From Sphingomonadaceae bacterium (GTDB taxonomy: Bacteria; Pseudomonadota; Alphaproteobacteria; Sphingomonadales; Sphingomonadaceae): DNA of 6,836 bases. Shown in pieces: positions 6,536-6,836 of this stretch. Within the stretch, counting starts at the first letter, position 1. Each line of letters begins with the position of its first letter. The translations under genes and the position numbers were made by a program. The notes below the pieces were generated by a model. That model had not been told where the DNA came from and did not search any database. It worked only from the letters and a program-made list of their open reading frames with translations. Location of the stretch: NCBI GenBank assembly GCA_014380205.1, contig JACMKH010000406.1, positions 1 to 6,836 of the forward strand, read 5' to 3'.

Positions 6536-6836
6536 GCGCCGCCGCGCGGCCTGCGCCCATCATCGTCACCGCGTTGCTCGGCGACGCCGATTTCGCCTGG
6601 CTCGACGCCCTCCGCCGCCGCCACTACCCGCCCGAACGCAACCGCGTCCCCGCGCATCTGACGCTGTTCCACCACCTCCCACCGAGCGTGGCGGACGAGC
6701 TCGCGCGCCGCCTCCGCGAGGCGACGCGCGGAATTCCGGTGCCCAAGGCGCGGCTGGCGGGCGTGATATCGCTTGGCGGCGGTGTCGCGCTCGGCGTCGA
6801 GATCGGCGCGGATGCGGGCGAGGGCATCGCTCAGAA
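6532..6836 (+). CDS. 2'-5' RNA ligase family (2H phosphoesterase) protein, partial, runs off right edge
   Basis: An open frame starts at TTG 6532, stays open to the window end and encodes at least 101 residues. After a short leader it reads [20 protein letters not shown], then [16 protein letters not shown]. The HLT at residues 42-44 in AHLTLFH is the first HxT catalytic motif of the LigT/2'-5' RNA ligase-like 2H phosphoesterases. The second HxT, expected about 80 residues further on, would lie beyond the window. The family acts on 2'-5' or cyclic phosphodiester bonds; the physiological substrate here is unknown. The start overlaps the kup stop as TTGA, implying translational coupling, with a weak AGG-containing stretch just upstream. 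No earlier start is needed and the next in-frame GTG would remove the HxT motif. Third codon positions are GC-rich like the neighbours. Confidence 0.78.
   Translation, partial: MSAAARPAPIIVTALLGDADFAWLDALRRRHYPPERNRVPAHLTLFHHLPPSVADELARRLREATRGIPVPKARLAGVISLGGGVALGVEIGADAGEGIAQ

Overview
This is a high-GC (mostly 65-75%), densely packed bacterial chromosomal window. It holds five complete genes and one truncated gene, with no phage, transposon, CRISPR or RNA-gene signal. Gene content, protein style and very GC-rich third codon positions suggest an alphaproteobacterium, most likely of the order Sphingomonadales. That placement is inferred from family resemblance and was not computed.

Layout: four genes lie on the minus strand and read leftward from about 4464. 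In transcription order they are ald (alanine dehydrogenase, 4464-3370), a secreted S9-family serine peptidase (3316-1391), a small DUF1294 membrane protein (1313-1035) and pyrB (aspartate carbamoyltransferase catalytic chain, 1000-59). Two genes lie on the plus strand and diverge from ald across a ~166 bp control region. They are kup (KUP/HAK/KT potassium transporter, 4631-6535) and, starting inside the kup stop codon, a 2'-5' RNA ligase-like (2H phosphoesterase superfamily) gene that runs off the right edge (6532-6836). The leftmost 58 bases are too short to assign.

The genes are housekeeping or metabolic and do not form one obvious pathway. Ald interconverts alanine and pyruvate plus ammonium. 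The S9 peptidase probably degrades peptides in the periplasm and could supply amino acids to Ald. PyrB starts pyrimidine synthesis, and Kup imports K+. The strongest regulatory signals are a perfect -35 box (TTGACA) that overlaps the ald stop codon and probably drives the peptidase gene, a GTGT...ACAC inverted repeat over its -10, a 14-bp perfect palindrome upstream of the DUF1294 gene, and repeated TTGTCGC words between ald and kup. The DUF1294 gene and its upstream gap have clearly lower GC and different codon use from their neighbours, which suggests separate ancestry.

I see no convincing novel multi-gene system. The notable points are regulatory architecture, one compositional anomaly and a non-ATG overlapping gene at the right edge.
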